A stretch of 64,000 nucleotides of DNA from DTU072 sp050309775 (GTDB lineage Bacteria; Bacillota; Clostridia; Christensenellales; DTU072): contig JBNRMV010000017.1 of the NCBI GenBank assembly GCA_050309775.1, positions 35,569-99,568 of the forward strand. Direction: 5' to 3'. Shown piece by piece: positions 16,610 to 25,900 of this stretch (position 1 is the first letter of the stretch; the number at the start of each line of letters is the position of its first letter). Position numbers and translations under genes: made by a program. The notes beneath the pieces were generated by a model. The model had not been told where the DNA came from, did no database searches, and saw nothing but the letters and a program-made list of their open reading frames with translations.

Positions 16610-19600
16610 ATGCAGAATTATTGGAACGATAAGAATATTTTTAACATAAACTCCATAAAAAGATATGCCAGCGGCTTTCCGTTGAATGAGGAACTGCAAC
16701 CAAAAACAAGGTTGCTGAATGGAGAATGGCTATTCCGCTTTTGTAACAATGTTTTTGAAATTCCTGAGGGCTACCAAGCCGAAGATGCAGACCTAAGCGG
16801 ATTTACAAAAATATCTGTGCCGTCCAACTGGCAAATGCATGGTTTTGATGTTCCGATATACACAAATATATTTTATCCGCATGCCATTGTTTCAAAGAAC
16901 TTGCTGCGAGTACCGCACATAAAACCGCACAAAAACAGCGCCGGGCTTTATGTTTTGTTCTTTGACCTTGATGAAATTGATAGCAATGTTTTTCTGAATT
17001 TTGGCGGAGTAAACTCCTGCGCAGAGGTATACATTAACGGCTCTTTTGTAGGTTATTCGGAAGATTCTTTCGACCCTCAGGAGTATGACATTACTCCATT
17101 CATAAGGAAAGGACGCAACAAATTGGCTGTGACGGTATACCGCTATTGCACGGGTAGCTATCTTGAAGACCAAGATATGTGGCGCATTTCGGGCATATTC
17201 CGCGATGTAAACCTTGTTTTCAAACCCACAGTCGAAATAGCCGATTATTTTGCGCGCTCATATCTATCAGACGACTACAAATCTGCCGAATTTAAGACAA
17301 CGATAGAAATAGACAGCAATAGAGGCATGCTCAAGAACGGCAAGCTGATACTTTCGCTGAAAGACAAAGACGGCAACCTGGTTTATGAAGAAGAAAACGA
17401 TATCGAAATGCTCAGCAAGGAGCAAAAAATGTTTGTCGAAATCAGTAAACATATTGATTCGGTGCGGTTGTGGTCACATGAGGACCCATATTTATATTCG
17501 CTGGAAATATCGCTTTTTGACGAAAACGGCTTAATTGACAAAAGATATTCAAAATTTGGTTTCCGCTCAATAGCAATACAAAAAATGATTGACGGCAAAG
17601 GTCCGTTTATTTTGCTGAACGGCAAACAAATAAAATTCTGCGGAGTCAACAGACACGAGTTCCACCCCGACTATGCGCATGCTGTGCCGGAAGAACTTAT
17701 CCGAAAAGATATCGAAATCTGTTTGCAGAACAACATTACCGCCATAAGGAACAGTCATTATCCCAACAGCCGCCGTTTTTATGAACTGTGCGACGAATAT
17801 GGCATACTTGTCATGGCAGAAAATAACCTTGAAACACACGGATTGGCATTTATGATTCCCGGCAACAGCAAGCTATGGACAAAGCACGGCGTTTACCGTA
17901 TGAAAAACATGGTAAACACACTAAAAAATCATACATGTATAGTAAGTTGGTCGCTTGGCAATGAGGCAGGTTTTGGAAAATCTTTCTATGCCATGCGTGA
18001 GGCGGCGTTGAACATTGATGACACCCGTTTTATTCACTATGAGCCGGATACCTCCGGAAAAGTCAGCGATGTCTTGAGCGAAATGTACTCTACGCTGGAA
18101 AAAATGCCGCTTATTGGACAAAACAAGACAATCAGGCATTGCCGCGCGCTATGGAATCCGCTTGGCGCAAAGTATAAGCCCGAAAAATATAGGGACTTGC
18201 CTTTTATGCAATGCGAATATTCACATGCCATGGGCAACAGCTTGGGGAATTTTTCCGATTATTGGGATGAATTCAAAAAATATGACAGGCTAGCCGGCGG
18301 TTTTATTTGGGATTTTGCCGACCAATCAATAAAATTTGTTAACAACGGCGTGACGGAGTGGAGATACGGCGGAGACTTTGGCGACAAGCCCAACGACGGC
18401 AATTTTGCCTTCAACGGCATTGTGCGCGCAGACCGTTCGCCCAACCCTTCGCTATATGAAGTAAGAAAGCAGTATCAACAAATTGATTTTTCACTTGACG
18501 GCAATACGCTGAAATTCAAGAACAGGTTTTTGTTTACCAATCTTTCTGAATTTGGCATACGCCTGACATACCTCAAAGACGGTATTGTGATATCTTCGCA
18601 GGACAAACTTATGCCGTCAGTGCAGCCGGCCACAGAAGGGCAGCTTACCCTTGAGCATCCTGCCGCTGACGATGCAGAGTTGACGCTTATTGCCGAGGTG
18701 TACACAAAACGCCAGCGCAAAGCAGTGCCGCAGGGACATATCATTGCTTATGAACAGTTTGTCATTCAGCCTTATTCCTTCAATCTCAAAGCCCTTGACG
18801 GCAAAGCAACCGTTAAAAGACAGGGGCATGACATAGTGGTCACATCGGAAAATATTGTTTTTGTCATAAACAAAAAAAGCGGCGCAATCACAAGCATAAA
18901 AAAAGACGGCGAAGAATTGTTGAAGTCCGACATATATCCGAACTTCTGGAGAGCGCCGATTGACAATGACAAACTGGCGCAAGTAAATTTCCGCATAGTA
19001 AAGGCAATCCTTGGCACATTCAGATGGAAAAACGCCTCAAAAACCTTAAGAGCAAAGAAAGTGTCGGTTGCTGAAATTGACGGTAAAGTCAGCATAGATA
19101 TTCGCTGGAAAATGCGCTGTCTAAAAGAACTTCAGACAACCTACGAAATAGCCGACGGCAGTATTGATATATCTATGAAAGTCGTGTCGTCCTATGCTAT
19201 GGAGCGGTACGGTTTCAGCATGGCGCTGAAAGAGGAGTTCCAAAACCTTAAGTTTTATGGCAAGGGACCTTTTGAAAACTATTGTGACAGAGCAACGGCG
19301 GCTTTGCTGAAAGTACATGAGGGCAAGGCGGAGGATTTTATACACGACTATCTCATGCCGCAAGAAAACGGCGCCCATACCGAAACACGATATGCCGAAA
19401 TCTCAAACGCAGATTCAGCCATAACTCTTGCCGCAAAGGACAAAGCGTTTACTTTCTCTGCGCATCCTTACACAAAAGAAATGCTTGACAATGCCAACCA
19501 CCTGCATGAGCTTTCAAGGCTGGATTATCTGACAGTCAATGTGGACGGCGCTCAAAGAGGCGTCGGCGGTGATATTCCTGCGCTTGCTGTACTGAAGCCG

Positions 19601-19660
19601 CAATATAAGATTCAACCAAAGACGCCGCATACGCTGAATTTTAGGATTACAATAAAATAA
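16610..19660 (+). CDS. lacZ: Beta-galactosidase, GH2 family, LacZ type
   Basis: Hydrolyses terminal beta-D-galactosides such as lactose. The 1016-residue length equals classic LacZ. An N-terminal jelly roll (LNGEWLFRF) is followed by immunoglobulin-like domains, the TIM barrel with FCGVNRHEFHPDYAHAV, the acid/base Glu452 in SLGNEAGFG and the nucleophile Glu536 in QCEYSHAMGNSLG. The C-terminal Bgal_small_N domain carries YGKGPFENYCDR. There is no signal peptide, so it is cytoplasmic. It has its own promoter, and the next gene begins 1 base after its stop. No dedicated lactose transporter or LacI/LacR regulator is adjacent. Confidence 0.96.
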   Translation: MQNYWNDKNIFNINSIKRYASGFPLNEELQPKTRLLNGEWLFRFCNNVFEIPEGYQAEDADLSGFTKISVPSNWQMHGFDVPIYTNIFYPHAIVSKNLLRVPHIKPHKNSAGLYVLFFDLDEIDSNVFLNFGGVNSCAEVYINGSFVGYSEDSFDPQEYDITPFIRKGRNKLAVTVYRYCTGSYLEDQDMWRISGIFRDVNLVFKPTVEIADYFARSYLSDDYKSAEFKTTIEIDSNRGMLKNGKLILSLKDKDGNLVYEEENDIEMLSKEQKMFVEISKHIDSVRLWSHEDPYLYSLEISLFDENGLIDKRYSKFGFRSIAIQKMIDGKGPFILLNGKQIKFCGVNRHEFHPDYAHAVPEELIRKDIEICLQNNITAIRNSHYPNSRRFYELCDEYGILVMAENNLETHGLAFMIPGNSKLWTKHGVYRMKNMVNTLKNHTCIVSWSLGNEAGFGKSFYAMREAALNIDDTRFIHYEPDTSGKVSDVLSEMYSTLEKMPLIGQNKTIRHCRALWNPLGAKYKPEKYRDLPFMQCEYSHAMGNSLGNFSDYWDEFKKYDRLAGGFIWDFADQSIKFVNNGVTEWRYGGDFGDKPNDGNFAFNGIVRADRSPNPSLYEVRKQYQQIDFSLDGNTLKFKNRFLFTNLSEFGIRLTYLKDGIVISSQDKLMPSVQPATEGQLTLEHPAADDAELTLIAEVYTKRQRKAVPQGHIIAYEQFVIQPYSFNLKALDGKATVKRQGHDIVVTSENIVFVINKKSGAITSIKKDGEELLKSDIYPNFWRAPIDNDKLAQVNFRIVKAILGTFRWKNASKTLRAKKVSVAEIDGKVSIDIRWKMRCLKELQTTYEIADGSIDISMKVVSSYAMERYGFSMALKEEFQNLKFYGKGPFENYCDRATAALLKVHEGKAEDFIHDYLMPQENGAHTETRYAEISNADSAITLAAKDKAFTFSAHPYTKEMLDNANHLHELSRLDYLTVNVDGAQRGVGGDIPALAVLKPQYKIQPKTPHTLNFRITIK

Positions 19661-19661
19661 T

Positions 19662-20096
19662 ATGACAAAAAATACATTTAACGCTATTCAAAAAGCAAAA
19701 ATTATCATTTCAGCTATGCTCGCCATAGACTTGATATACTTTTTCTTGCCGCTGAATATTTATGGAAATGATATGGTCAGCCTGCTGAATATTATATCGG
19801 GCGCAGCAAATCCGGATAGCGTATTTTCCGCAGATATGGAATACTATTTCGGCACAGCGGCGCTGGCGGTCAATATTGCGGTATTTATCGGCGCGGTTTT
19901 TGTAAGGAAGAACACCACATTTCGCGCAATATGCTTGCCGAACTTTCTTGCCACCGCCATTGTTTTGGGATTTTGTTGGGGGATGCTGATTGACAAAACT
20001 GGTTTTGTGCCGTCGCTGTATAGTTTTGGGTTGTTGTACCTATTGTCTACAATTATTTGCGCAGCGACTGTATTAAATCTTAATGAAAAAACCTGA
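19662..20096 (+). CDS. Small four-helix integral membrane protein of unknown function
   Basis: I do not recognise this 144-residue protein. It has four hydrophobic segments, roughly residues 12-33, 64-82, 88-110 and 117-139, short polar loops and no catalytic motif. It starts 1 base after lacZ with no clear ribosome site of its own, so it is probably translated by coupling to lacZ. That links it to the galactosidase by expression only. Confidence 0.75.
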   Translation: MTKNTFNAIQKAKIIISAMLAIDLIYFFLPLNIYGNDMVSLLNIISGAANPDSVFSADMEYYFGTAALAVNIAVFIGAVFVRKNTTFRAICLPNFLATAIVLGFCWGMLIDKTGFVPSLYSFGLLYLLSTIICAATVLNLNEKT

Positions 20097-20113
20097 TAGA
20101 GGAGTTATGAGAA

Positions 20114-21295
20114 ATGCTTGGGCTGGTATTGGAAGGGGGCGGAGCTAAAGGCTCATACCATGCAGGCGCAATAAAAGCGCTTATTGAACGCAATTATGAA
20201 TTTGACGGAGTAATGGGTACTTCCATTGGCGCGCTGAACGGCGCCTTGGTTGCGCAGGGCGACGCCGAAAAGTGTATTGAATTGTGGGAAAACGCCATGC
20301 CATCTGATTTTGTCGATGTTGACGACGAAAAAATGGTCAATATTCTCAGCAGAAAAATTGATAAAGAGGCCTTTTTTTACCTGCTTTCGCTATTGCGCAA
20401 CGCATTGGCAAACAAGGGCTTTTCACGGGAAAGAATTATGAATCTGATGAGATGCCTAATTGACGAGGACAAACTTCGTCAGTCAGATAAGGATTTTGGC
20501 ATAGTAACCGTATCCATTACTGACAAAGCGCCGTTGGAAATTTTTAAGGAAGAAATCCCTTATGGGCATTTGCACGACTATATTATGGCAAGCGCTTATA
20601 TTCCCGGCTTTCGCCGTGACAAAATATACGGAAAAAAGTATTTTGACGGCGGAGTATATGACAATCTCCCCATAAATCCATTGATACGCAAGGGCTATGA
20701 CGAAATAATAGCCGTTCGCACCAACAGCTCCATGCCGCACCGCACGGTTGTTGATGATACCGTAAAAATAACTTACATAAATCCTTCGGCAAGCGTGGGC
20801 GGCACTGTGAGCATGTACAAGAGTTCTTTGGAACGCAACATAAGAATGGGATATTATGACGCTATCCGTGCGCTTGACGGACACAAGGGCAAGTTATATT
20901 ATTTCCGCAACGAGGGCGCAAGCGCATTGGCTGACTTTTTCTTGCATATAGACAAAAACGCCATTGACGAGTTGCGGACCTTGTTTGATTTGCCCGAAGA
21001 TTCGGATAAACAAATGGTCATAAAAAAACTCTTTTCCCAACTGCGCTCCCACATGAAAGATACGCTTTTGATGTCTGATTATGAAGTACTGCTAGCGGTG
21101 CTTGAAAAATGCGCTGAAAAATGCGGCTTGGATAGATTTTGTTTGCATGATATCGATTCAATGGTTAAAAGTATAAAAAATCATTTTGATTCTGATACAA
21201 ATGTTGATATAATTTCCATTAACAACATTAGGTTGAGAGCAAAAAACAAAATACTGATAGATATTATGGAGATTCTCTTAAAAAACTATCACTAA
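20114..21295 (+). CDS. Patatin-like phospholipase family protein
   Basis: Serine lipid acyl hydrolase of the patatin/RssA type. The oxyanion loop LEGGGAKGSYHAG is at residues 6-18, the nucleophile Ser37 is in GTSIG, and the catalytic Asp178 is in YFDGGVYDNLPI. The dyad is therefore complete. The C-terminal 200 residues are a helical region without a recognised motif. There is no signal peptide, so it is expected in the cytoplasm or on the inner face of the membrane. It lies 17 bases after the small membrane protein gene, preceded by AGAGGAG. Confidence 0.92.
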   Translation: MLGLVLEGGGAKGSYHAGAIKALIERNYEFDGVMGTSIGALNGALVAQGDAEKCIELWENAMPSDFVDVDDEKMVNILSRKIDKEAFFYLLSLLRNALANKGFSRERIMNLMRCLIDEDKLRQSDKDFGIVTVSITDKAPLEIFKEEIPYGHLHDYIMASAYIPGFRRDKIYGKKYFDGGVYDNLPINPLIRKGYDEIIAVRTNSSMPHRTVVDDTVKITYINPSASVGGTVSMYKSSLERNIRMGYYDAIRALDGHKGKLYYFRNEGASALADFFLHIDKNAIDELRTLFDLPEDSDKQMVIKKLFSQLRSHMKDTLLMSDYEVLLAVLEKCAEKCGLDRFCLHDIDSMVKSIKNHFDSDTNVDIISINNIRLRAKNKILIDIMEILLKNYH

Positions 21296-21308
21296 AAGGA
21301 GACAAAAA

Positions 21309-22391
21309 ATGGCAAAATCCAAATCCATCTTAACAAGGCTATTGAAAAGATGGTTTATCGATGCTTTTTCCGGCATGGCTCTGGGTTTGTTTGCAACGCT
21401 GATAATCGGCACAATTTTTGAACTGCTGGGCAAACTTATAGGCGCTGAAAAAGCAGTCGGTTATATGATAATAAAGGTCGCAGGCATAGCAAAATTTGCT
21501 ATGGGCGCAGGTATTGGCGCAGGCATAGCGTATGCGCTGAAAGCTGACAAACTTACAATATTTTCTTGCATAGTTGCCGGACTAATCGGCGCCAACGCCA
21601 CAGGATTTTTAACCAATTTTGCCATAGCGCCGGGCATCGGCAACCCGATTGGCGCATATCTCACATCTATTTTTTCCGCCGAGATATGTAGACTTATTTC
21701 CGGAAAAACCAAAGTTGATATTGTGCTTGTTCCGCTCACCGCTCTTGTGGTGTCCTGCATTGTTGCCGTTACAATTTGTCCGCCCGTAGCAAGACTCATT
21801 GCCGCAATCGCAAGAGGCATCGAAGCTGCAATGCGCTGGAGTCCTTTTGTTATGGGCTTGGTCATAGCCGTAGTCATGGGAATATTGCTGACGCTGCCGA
21901 CATCCAGCGCGGCGATATGGGTAAGCATAGTGCCGTTGGTCAATCCCTCTCCCGAAATGCTGCTTGCAGGCGGCGCCGCCGTTGTAGGCTGCGCAGCGCA
22001 CATGGTAGGCTTTGCCGTTATGAGCTTCAAAGAAAATGGGGTAGGCGGACTTATTGCACAAGGACTTGGCACAAGTATGCTTCAAATCCCGAACTTAATG
22101 AAAAATCCATTGATACTCATTCCTCCCATAGTAGCAAGCGCCATTGTCGGACCGCTAGCAACAACAGTTTTCAAACTGAAAACCGGAGCAACAGGCGGCG
22201 GCATGGGTACGAGCGGACTGGTAGGGGTATTCAGTACAATAGAGTATTCCACCGACATTTCCATTACTATGCTGGTGTTGGGGATAGTGTTTCTTATGTT
22301 TGTCATTCCTGCGGTGGTGTCATGGAGCGTGTGCATGTTGCTGCGCAAGCGCAACTGGATAAAAGCCGGTGATTTGAAACTGAAACTATAA
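21309..22391 (+). CDS. PTS EIIC-like membrane protein (PTS_EIIC_2 type)
   Basis: A 360-residue polytopic membrane protein rich in Gly and Ala, of the type annotated as PTS_EIIC_2 (YP_EIIC-like), with segments such as GAGIGAGIAYALKADKL, LIGANATGFLTNFAIAPG and LPTSSAAIWVSIVPLV. No EIIA, EIIB, HPr or Enzyme I domain is fused or adjacent, so it is an orphan EIIC, and whether it phosphorylates its substrate is unknown. It lies 13 bases after the patatin gene with AAAAGGAGA before the ATG. The transcript should end at the bidirectional terminator at 22465-22496. Confidence 0.82.
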   Translation: MAKSKSILTRLLKRWFIDAFSGMALGLFATLIIGTIFELLGKLIGAEKAVGYMIIKVAGIAKFAMGAGIGAGIAYALKADKLTIFSCIVAGLIGANATGFLTNFAIAPGIGNPIGAYLTSIFSAEICRLISGKTKVDIVLVPLTALVVSCIVAVTICPPVARLIAAIARGIEAAMRWSPFVMGLVIAVVMGILLTLPTSSAAIWVSIVPLVNPSPEMLLAGGAAVVGCAAHMVGFAVMSFKENGVGGLIAQGLGTSMLQIPNLMKNPLILIPPIVASAIVGPLATTVFKLKTGATGGGMGTSGLVGVFSTIEYSTDISITMLVLGIVFLMFVIPAVVSWSVCMLLRKRNWIKAGDLKLKL

Positions 22392-22464
22392 ATAGACCGC
22401 CATAATACTAATGGCTGTTTCTCAAAATAAAGATTTACGCAATATAATGCGGATATTTGTTTAC

Positions 22465-22496
22465 AAAAAAAGGTTGCAACAGGTGCAACCTTTTTT
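22465..22496. terminator. Bidirectional terminator between the PTS gene and RNase P RNA
   Basis: Seven-bp stem GGTTGCA / TGCAACC (22472-22478 and 22484-22490) with a 5-nt loop, an A-run at 22465-22471 on the left and a T-run at 22491-22496 on the right. It fits termination of the plus-strand PTS transcript and of the minus-strand RNase P RNA. Confidence 0.85.
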
Positions 22497-22827
22497 GTGA
22501 GTTAGTCTGTAAGCCGAGTTCTGTCTTAGATGACCATCTATCTAGGCGCACAGTCACCTGTAGCGCTCAAGCGATATGAGGAGTCGGGCGGGCTCCCATA
22601 TGACTCCAATCTTGCATCAGGCGGGGTTTACATAGCCAATTTCGTCGCCGAACTGCTGGTGCGCTCTTACCGCACCTTTCCACCCTTACAGAGCTTTCGA
22701 TCTGCGGTATCTTTCTGTTGCACTTTCCTTAAAGTCGCCTTCAGTGGGAGTTACCCACCGCCATTGCCCTGTGATGCTCGGACTTTCCTCATCCTTTTCC
22801 AGATGCGGTCATCCGGCTAACTCGCAC
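22497..22827 (-). ncRNA. rnpB: RNase P RNA, bacterial type A
   Basis: Catalytic RNA that removes tRNA 5' leaders. Read on the minus strand it begins with GTGCGAGTTAG, which pairs with CTAACTCAC at the 3' end (helix P1). The universal GAGGAAAGTCCG of P4 follows near the 5' end, and ACAGAACTCGGCTTAC, the P4/3' conserved block, comes near the 3' end. GGTAAGAGCGCACCAGCAG matches the conserved core and P9-P12 region. The length of about 330 nt and P6-type pairing suggest the ancestral type A rather than Bacillus type B. It is flanked by a consensus promoter at 22832-22860 and a terminator at 22465-22496. Confidence 0.95.
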
Positions 22828-22831
22828 ACTA

Positions 22832-22860
22832 ATATTAGCACAAAACGCCGATTTTTACAA
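22832..22860 (-). promoter_or_regulatory. Sigma-A promoter of RNase P RNA
   Basis: On the minus strand: TTGTAA (complement of 22855-22860), 17-nt spacer ending TGC, TAATAT (complement of 22832-22837). The -10 lies 5 bases upstream of the first P1 nucleotide, so transcription starts at or very near the mature 5' end. Confidence 0.8.
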
Positions 22861-22916
22861 GTATAAATAGCGGTTAAAATAGCAGCGATATGTAAATAAT
22901 AAACAAAGGAGTTTGT

Positions 22917-25900
22917 ATGGTTTACACAATCGTTATTTTTGCTAATATTATTATCCTTCTTGCGCTGGGTTATGCCATGTCGGCTAAAAAGCCGGAAATA
23001 AAACAAATGATAAGACTTGACGATGAAGATTTTGTCAGAACTTTACTGCCGTTTGCCCGTTCAATGCGTGTCACAGACTACGGCAGAGGCTACAATTTAG
23101 CGTCAATTTATCCCGTCATTTATAAGGCGTACAAACTTACGGAGCGCAAAGCAAGGGCAAAGCATGCCATGTTCGAATACGAAAAATGGTTGTATCAAAA
23201 CATATATTTGGTCAAGCGGTTTATTTATAGTCAAAACAAAATATCGTTCAAGCGATTGCCGCATATCAAAAACGAAGTGCGTATCATGGAGCTTGCGCGC
23301 TTTGTTGTGACAAAATCACTTTGCTGCTTAAACAGGCAGAGAGTTGATTTGGCAATGCAATCAATAAAAAATGAACTTTCGCTTTGTTTCGAAGAAATAT
23401 GCAACTTTAACAATGCCATTGGCTGCGCCATAATTGAGCAAATATATATCCTATCGCAGAGAATAATATTTTATAACAACAACAAACATGCCGCAGAGAA
23501 CGGCTATATCTCCAACAAGCGCATGTCAAGCGACATTTACAACTACTATTTGCTGCAGAATCCGAAGTTGCGTGAACAAACATTGGGCATTTTGGAGAAG
23601 ATGGGCATCAAGCCGCAATCGGTGCTTATAAACTATAATATGTCGCTGACGGAAAGCACAAAAATGGCGGAATGCTTATTTAAGGCTTTAATGGACCATA
23701 GTCTTTTCGTTCCCAAAAACAAGATATTGGAATACCATAATGCCGATAATATACTTTGTAAGCATAAAAGCTATCAGAATATGAGCCTTGAAACACGCCT
23801 TAGTTTTTATGGCATAATTGAGCGTATAAGCGACTCAATAAATGTCAATGAAACGCTGACGGCTGCGCGGCTTGTTGAGCTTGCAGACGCAAACAAGACC
23901 GATATCGGCAGTATACTTTATGACCACCCGAATGCATTGCGCAGAGCCGTAAAGAGCGGAAAACTGACAAGGATATTGCCCGTCAAAAACTCTGTTTGCG
24001 AGTTGTGGTATATCCTTTGTATTGCCGTGCTTACTCTGGCAATATGTTTTGGTTTTTATGTTTGGACAGGCAATCTGCTTGCTTCTATATTGGCGCTTCT
24101 GCCGACTATGCTGATTTGTGAACAATTGTTAAACACCCTTGTCAACCCTTATCTCAAAAAAAGAGTGCTGCCGCAAATGAATTATCAGAATATCCCTGCC
24201 GAATGCAATACTATGGTGGTGGTGTCGCATTATATTTGCTCCAGAGAACAGGCCAGGGAAGCCGTCACTCACTTGCTGCAGCTGCGCGCCGGCAATCTTG
24301 ACGACAACATTCAACTTGCCATTCTCGCCGATTTGAAAAGGAGCGACTCCGAAACGCTGGACACAGATAAGGATATAATTGAGGAATTTTTTTTATTGCA
24401 AAAGTATTCAAATTGCAATGTGTTTTTGAGAAAAAGGGTCAAGATAGGTAAAAATTATGGAGGGTATGAAAGAAAGCGCGGCGCAATCATGGCGCTTAAT
24501 GATTATCTTCTGACCGGCAAAGATGAAAATTTTGCATTCATTTTAGATAAAAACCATAAAAAGCCCGAATTTATAGTCACGCTTGACGCTGACAACACGG
24601 TAATTACCGGCACGGTAAAGGATTTGATAAATATAATCAGTCACCCTTACAACTCAAAATATGACTTAATCAACGCGCACAGCAGATATAACCTTTATTC
24701 AGTAAATACGCTTTTTGCCAAGCGTTTTCTTTCGGGCGCTGGGTTGAGCGGTTATCCGATATACTCAACTTTTTATTACAATCTTTTCGGCAAAGATATA
24801 TTTTGCGGCAAGGGCATATACCGCTTAAAGTCATTTCAAAGCAAACTGCAAGATATCTTACCTTCGAAAAAAATTCTTTCGCATGACATTCTTGAGGGGG
24901 CAATAGTTCAGACTGGGTGCGGAGTAACCATATTTGAAGATGCGCCAAAGAGTTTTATAGCGGAAAGAGAGCGCAGAAAGCGTTGGCAAAGGGGAGATAT
25001 TCAATTGTTGCCGTTTGTCGGAAAGTGCTGGAAAAATGACGAAAAAAAGCCTTGTAAGTCTACAATTTCACCATTTTATAGATTTCTTATAGTGCGCAAC
25101 GCAGCTGCCGTGCTGAAAGAGTTGTTTCTTGCGGCGTTGGCGTTGGTTGCATTGATATTTTATCCTGCAATCTGGAAGATTTTTTTATTGCTGACAATTA
25201 TGCCGTTTGTCATAAACCAGTTTTGTATACTGCAAGGTCTGAGGAACAACATTCGTTTGAGATATGTGGCAGAGCGAACGGTGGACAATGCTTATAGTTA
25301 TTTTGAAGATTTGCTCATGTTGCCGTATTATGCTCTCAGCAACACAATCATATTTATAAAAACGCTATTCCGCATGTTGTCACATGGCAACCTGCTTGAA
25401 TGGAAAACCTATTATCAAACGCAACAACAAAGAAATTTTTCATCATACGTACAGGAGTTTACTCCGACAATTGTTTTTACTGCGCTTTTCGGTGGTTTGT
25501 TGTTCTTTTTGGGTATTTCGCCGCTGGCTTTTCTATTGGTTATGACGTCGGCATATTTTTTCCAACTGTCGCTTTTTATCAGTGGAGCAGATATCAATGA
25601 TGATGAACTCCAGCACGGCGAAAAACAAAAACTAATGCAATATGCAGAAAAAACATACAGATTTTTTCAACTTATGGCAACGCCGTCGGGCATTGTCGGA
25701 GACAACATACAGATAAAACCGTATAAAGGGCAGGCAAAAAATACTTCTTCAACAAACATAGGGTTCACGATGCTTGCTGATATTGCCGCATACTATTTGA
25801 ATTTAATTGACAAAAAAACTGCCGTCGAACTGGTAACAAACCGTTTGCGCAGCATTGATATTATGCCAAAATGGAAGGGCAATTTGTATAACTGGTATTG

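Noticed and set aside
21776..22372. Long alternative frames on both strands inside the PTS EIIC-like gene (up to 203 codons)
   Set aside because: They are shadows of a GC-rich, Ala/Gly-rich membrane protein gene; the translations are of low complexity with no ribosome site.
22530..22820. A 96-codon plus-strand frame between the PTS gene and the glucan synthase gene
   Set aside because: It is antisense to RNase P RNA, whose P1 and P4 sequences, promoter and terminator are all present.
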